Shown here in pieces: positions 61,339 to 64,000 of a stretch of DNA of 64,000 bases. Where the stretch lies: assembly GCA_942492205.1 (NCBI GenBank), contig CALODT010000001.1, positions 2,046,001 to 2,110,000 on the forward strand. The letters run 5' to 3'. A program made the translations under genes and the position numbers. Source of the stretch: UBA1847 sp942492205 (GTDB taxonomy: Bacteria; Pseudomonadota; Gammaproteobacteria; Steroidobacterales; Woeseiaceae). Under the pieces are notes generated by a model. It did no database searches. It was not told the DNA's origin and was given only the letters and a program-made list of their open reading frames with translations. Numbering within the stretch: the first letter of the stretch is position 1; every line of letters begins with the position of its first letter.

Positions 61339-62109
61339 CTATCGAACCAGGCCGCGCTCAGAAGAACGCAGCGATTCGAGGAACACCAGCAGTTCGGGCT
61401 GGTGCTCACTGAGCCCCGCTATTTCATCGATCGCATCGGACAGCTTCTTGCCTTTGCGAAACGTCAGCCGGTACGCATTCTTTATGTTGCGAATCTGTTG
61501 CGCGGAAAAGTCACGTCGTTTGAGCCCTTCCGAATTAATACCGCGCGGTGCAGCAGGACTGCCGGAGACCAGCGTATAGGCCGGGATGTCGCGATTGACG
61601 GCGGAATACATGCCGAGAAACGCATGTGCACCGACGCGACAAAACTGGTGGATCCCGGAGAATCCACCACAGATAACCCAGTCGCCGACATGCACATGCC
61701 CGGCAAGCGTCGTGTTGTTCGCCATAATGGTCTTGTCGCCAACCACGCAGTCGTGCGCAATATGCACGTAGGCCATGATCCAGTTGTCGTCACCAATAGT
61801 CGTTTCGCCCCGATCCTGCACGGTACCGCGACTGATGGTGCAAAACTCACGTATGGTATTGCGCTCGCCGATGACCAGCCGCGTTGGCTCATTCGCATAC
61901 TTCTTGTCCTGCGGGTCGTCACCGATCGACGCGAACTGGTAGATGTGATTGTCTTTACCTATCGTCGTCGGCCCGTTGATCACAACGTGGCTGTCGATGA
62001 TCGAGCCGCTGCCGATCTGCACGTCGTCGCCGATGACCACGTACGGCCCCACCTCGACGTCGCTAGCGAGCTGCGCCTTGTCGGAAATTATCGCTGTTGC
62101 ATGAATCAT
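61339..62109 (-). CDS. lpxA: UDP-N-acetylglucosamine acyltransferase
   Basis: 256 residues with left-handed beta-helix hexapeptide repeats (ATAIISDKAQLASDVEVGPYVVIG...). IMAYVHIAHDCVVGD carries the catalytic base His at about 123. C-terminal helices after GSPAAPRGINSEGLKRRDF. First step of lipid A synthesis. Only 27 bases separate it from lpxD; the fabZ gene normally found between them is absent. Confidence 0.97.
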   Translation of the reverse strand: MIHATAIISDKAQLASDVEVGPYVVIGDDVQIGSGSIIDSHVVINGPTTIGKDNHIYQFASIGDDPQDKKYANEPTRLVIGERNTIREFCTISRGTVQDRGETTIGDDNWIMAYVHIAHDCVVGDKTIMANNTTLAGHVHVGDWVICGGFSGIHQFCRVGAHAFLGMYSAVNRDIPAYTLVSGSPAAPRGINSEGLKRRDFSAQQIRNIKNAYRLTFRKGKKLSDAIDEIAGLSEHQPELLVFLESLRSSERGLVR

Positions 62110-62136
62110 GTCATTTAATTCCGGTGGGCCGACGGT

Positions 62137-63150
62137 TTACCCGCCACCTTTCTCGAGCTTCCTGACTCGTTCGACGAGCGTACCGAGACGACGAAATCGT
62201 GCCAGCTGCTTTGCCCAACTTCTCGCATCATCGGCTGGAAAACTTGCCGCATAGGTTCCCGGCTCTTTCACGTCTTTCGACAGGAACGTCTTGGCAGCAA
62301 CAATTACATCATCGCAAACGGTGATGTGGCCGACAGCGCCGGACGCACCGGCAAACATGCAACGTTTTCCAATCGTAGTGCTACCCGCGATACCCGTCAA
62401 AGCGGCAAGCGCTGTGTGCGCGCCGAGATGTACGTTGTGCGCAATCATGCAGAGATTGTCGATGCGCACGCCGTCCTCGATAACGGTGTCGTCAAGCGCG
62501 CCGCAGTCTACCGTCGTGTTGGCACCAATCTCTACGTCGTCACCGATGCTCACGCCCCCGAGCTGCGGCACCTTGACCCAGCCGTCGGACGTCATCGCGT
62601 TGCCGAAACCATCCGCGCCTATAACCACGCCCGGGTGAAAGAGGCCGCGCGCGCCAATCACGACGGAGCGCGCCAGCGTGACGTTGGCAATGAAGCGACA
62701 GTCCTCGCCAATCCTGCAGTCCGGTCCAATAACGGTGCCCGGTCCGACGTAGACGTTTTCGCCTATCTCGCTTCGCTCGCCGATAACAACATGCGCGGCG
62801 AGGTGCGCGCTATCGGCGACACGTGCATCATCTGCAACAACCGCGGTGGAATGTTTCCCCGGGGCGAACGCCGGCGGCGGGCATATCACCGCTGCCATCT
62901 GCGCGTAACAGGCGTAGGGATCATCGTGAATGAGGGCGGCCACTGGCGACAACTCGGCGTCCGCGGCCCGCACGATGACCGCCGCCGCCCGGGTCCCGGC
63001 AAGCTCTGCCCTGAACGCCGGGTTCGAGAGAAAGGTCAGTGACGCGGGAGTCGCACTGGACAAGGAAGAAACACCCTCCACCACGATATCCGGGTCGCCG
63101 ATCAACTCGCAGCCGAACTGCGTTGCAAGCGCTCCGAGGCTGATCGGCAT
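62137..63150 (-). CDS. lpxD: UDP-3-O-acylglucosamine N-acyltransferase
   Basis: 337 residues: N-terminal uridine-binding domain (about 1-100, LGALATQFGCELIGDPDIVVEGVSSLSSATPASLTFLSNP), hexapeptide repeat domain, HPGVVIGADGFGNAMTSDGWVKVPQLGGVSIGDDVEIGANTTVDCG (about 166-210), HNVHLG with catalytic His at about 233, and a C-terminal helix. Third step of lipid A synthesis. 27 bases after skp. Confidence 0.97.
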   Translation of the reverse strand: MPISLGALATQFGCELIGDPDIVVEGVSSLSSATPASLTFLSNPAFRAELAGTRAAAVIVRAADAELSPVAALIHDDPYACYAQMAAVICPPPAFAPGKHSTAVVADDARVADSAHLAAHVVIGERSEIGENVYVGPGTVIGPDCRIGEDCRFIANVTLARSVVIGARGLFHPGVVIGADGFGNAMTSDGWVKVPQLGGVSIGDDVEIGANTTVDCGALDDTVIEDGVRIDNLCMIAHNVHLGAHTALAALTGIAGSTTIGKRCMFAGASGAVGHITVCDDVIVAAKTFLSKDVKEPGTYAASFPADDARSWAKQLARFRRLGTLVERVRKLEKGGG

Positions 63151-63177
63151 CGGTCTGAAGCCTGCGCTAACGAGGCT

Positions 63178-63717
63178 CTAGCGCGCGCCCGCCGCCTGGT
63201 GGTTGGCCTCTACGGCACGCAGGACGGCCTCCGTGATGTTTACCGCACCGCTGGCAAATAACACACCGTCACCGACGATCAGGTCGTATCCCTGCGCCTC
63301 TGCGAAGTCCTGTACTTCCTTCAGCATGGAGCGCTGCAGGACGCCGTACTCTTCATTCTGTCGCAGATTGAGATCTTCGCGAAACTCACTCTGTAAACGG
63401 GCCACTTCGCGCTGCAGGTCACGCAGATCTTTCTCGGCGTTACGACGCTCGGTCTCACCCATGACGGCGAAGTCCTTCTGAGCCTTGGTGGTCAGCTCCT
63501 CGAATTCCTTCTGCTTGGCGAGGAACTCTCGTTGCCTCGGCGCAAACTCTTCCTGCAAAGCGTCCATTGCAATCTTCGTTTGCGGTGCGCGCTCGATCAG
63601 TGCCGGCAAATTGACGACCCCGATCTTCGTTTCCTGCGCTGCGGCCGGCAGTGCAAATGCACAAACCAGCGCTACGCCCAAACCTGCTTTAACCATCTGT
63701 CGCTTTACAAAACTCAT
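63178..63717 (-). CDS. skp: Periplasmic chaperone Skp/OmpH
   Basis: 179 residues. Signal peptide MVKAGLGVALVCAFALPAAAQ with cleavage after AAAQ or AAA; ETKIGVVNLPALIERAP opens the mature protein. A long coiled coil (about 45-140) forms the tentacle arms, and a C-terminal beta part ends EANHQAAGAR. Carries unfolded outer-membrane proteins to Bam, whose gene bamA precedes it by 15 bases. Confidence 0.95.
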   Translation of the reverse strand: MSFVKRQMVKAGLGVALVCAFALPAAAQETKIGVVNLPALIERAPQTKIAMDALQEEFAPRQREFLAKQKEFEELTTKAQKDFAVMGETERRNAEKDLRDLQREVARLQSEFREDLNLRQNEEYGVLQRSMLKEVQDFAEAQGYDLIVGDGVLFASGAVNITEAVLRAVEANHQAAGAR

Positions 63718-63731
63718 AAACTTTCCATTCC

Positions 63732-64000
63732 TTAAAACGCTTGTCCAATGGAGAACTGGAATCGTTCCAATTCGTCTCCGTAATACCTGTCGTTGCCGTC
63801 ATACACATTGAGCGGGTAGGCGTAACTGAAGCGGAACAGGCCCAGAGGGGCGAGCCACTGGACGCCAATTCCCACCGATGTGCGTAAATCATCAAGATCG
63901 GGTTCATACAAAACCGGGCTGCCAAGCCTGTCGGTAAACGATACTTCGCCCGTGTTAAACACGTTGCCTACATCGTAGAACAGACTGGCGCGCGCCTGGC
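63732..64000 (-). CDS. bamA: Outer membrane protein assembly factor BamA, C-terminal end
   Basis: The frame runs to the right edge, so only the last 89 or so residues are present. They show the end of the barrel: ASLFYDVGNVFNTGEVSF, RTSVGIGVQWLAPLGLFRFSYAYPLN and the closing GDELERFQFSIGQAF with a C-terminal phenylalanine. The gene order bamA-skp-lpxD is the standard one. Essential for outer-membrane protein insertion. Confidence 0.95.
   Translation of the reverse strand, partial: QARASLFYDVGNVFNTGEVSFTDRLGSPVLYEPDLDDLRTSVGIGVQWLAPLGLFRFSYAYPLNVYDGNDRYYGDELERFQFSIGQAF

Noticed and set aside
1..64000. tRNA, rRNA, CRISPR array or mobile element
   Set aside because: I saw no TTCRA-type tRNA arm in a clover-leaf setting, no spaced direct repeats, and no transposase or integrase motif.
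1..64000. Recently acquired island or defence system
   Set aside because: Gene order is ancestral and composition looks uniform by eye; no cluster of unknown genes with unusual codon use was found.

Overview
The window is about 64 kb of dense, GC-rich bacterial chromosome. It holds about 67 protein genes, almost no intergenic space and no visible tRNA, rRNA, CRISPR array or transposon. Gene content and order are gammaproteobacterial: lipid A and Kdo genes, LolCDE, Sec/Bam parts, an RpoE/RseA/RseB cassette, YgfZ/SdhE/YgfX, and the bamA-skp-lpx-rnhB-dnaE-accA-tilS block. The order lysS-prfB-recJ-rpfE, MTIP next to NagZ, and the absence of enterobacterial features suggest a lineage near Xanthomonadales, Chromatiales or Woeseiales. 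That placement is inference from gene order only.

Layout. 1-3.8 kb: a truncated GPH-family symporter, an HDOD regulator and a convergent globin-coupled diguanylate cyclase. 3.8-10.9 kb (minus): comEC-exbB-exbD-msbA-lpxK-kdsB, joining DNA uptake, a proton channel and lipid A/Kdo supply and export. 10.9-14.7 kb: a DUF2062 membrane protein facing lolC-lolE-lolD. 14.8-19.6 kb (plus): a small secreted protein with its own promoter and terminator, then mfd and csiV. 19.5-24.4 kb (minus): exonuclease, rlmD, nagZ, MTIP and a GGDEF protein that has lost its active site but keeps its inhibitory site. 24.4-34.0 kb (minus): rpoE-rseA-rseB-rseC-glutaredoxin-lepA-lepB-DUF4845-rnc-era-recO-pdxJ-acpS, headed by a candidate self-regulated sigma-E promoter. 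34.2-38.4 kb (minus): a complex II operon, DUF1674-sdhCDAB-sdhE-ygfX, with an assembly factor at each end. 38.5-45 kb: ygfZ (plus), then rpfE-recJ-prfB-lysS (minus), with the prfB programmed frameshift, then a Mth938-like gene (plus). 45-49.4 kb: surE-pcm-yqaA-nlpD and truD on minus, separated by a plus-strand smr gene. 49.4-53.5 kb (minus): pyrG-kdsA-eno-ftsB. 53.8-64 kb (minus): bamA (partial)-skp-lpxD-lpxA-lpxB-rnhB-dnaE-accA-tilS.

How it fits together. Much of the window serves the envelope: Kdo (kdsA, kdsB), lipid A (lpxA, B, D, K; msbA), lipoprotein sorting (lol), outer membrane assembly (bamA, skp), preprotein cleavage (lepB) and the stress sigma factor that watches it. The rest is core information processing and respiration. 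Many genes overlap by exactly 4 bases, which suggests translational coupling. Partners usually found at these sites but missing here are fabZ, ispD/ispF, rpoS and mucD/degP. I see no clearly new multi-gene defence or mobile system. The most interesting signals are regulatory: the RpoE promoter, the prfB frameshift site, the degenerate GGDEF protein, the globin cyclase and the hairpin before rnc. All functional calls come from reading motifs by eye; no database search was run.
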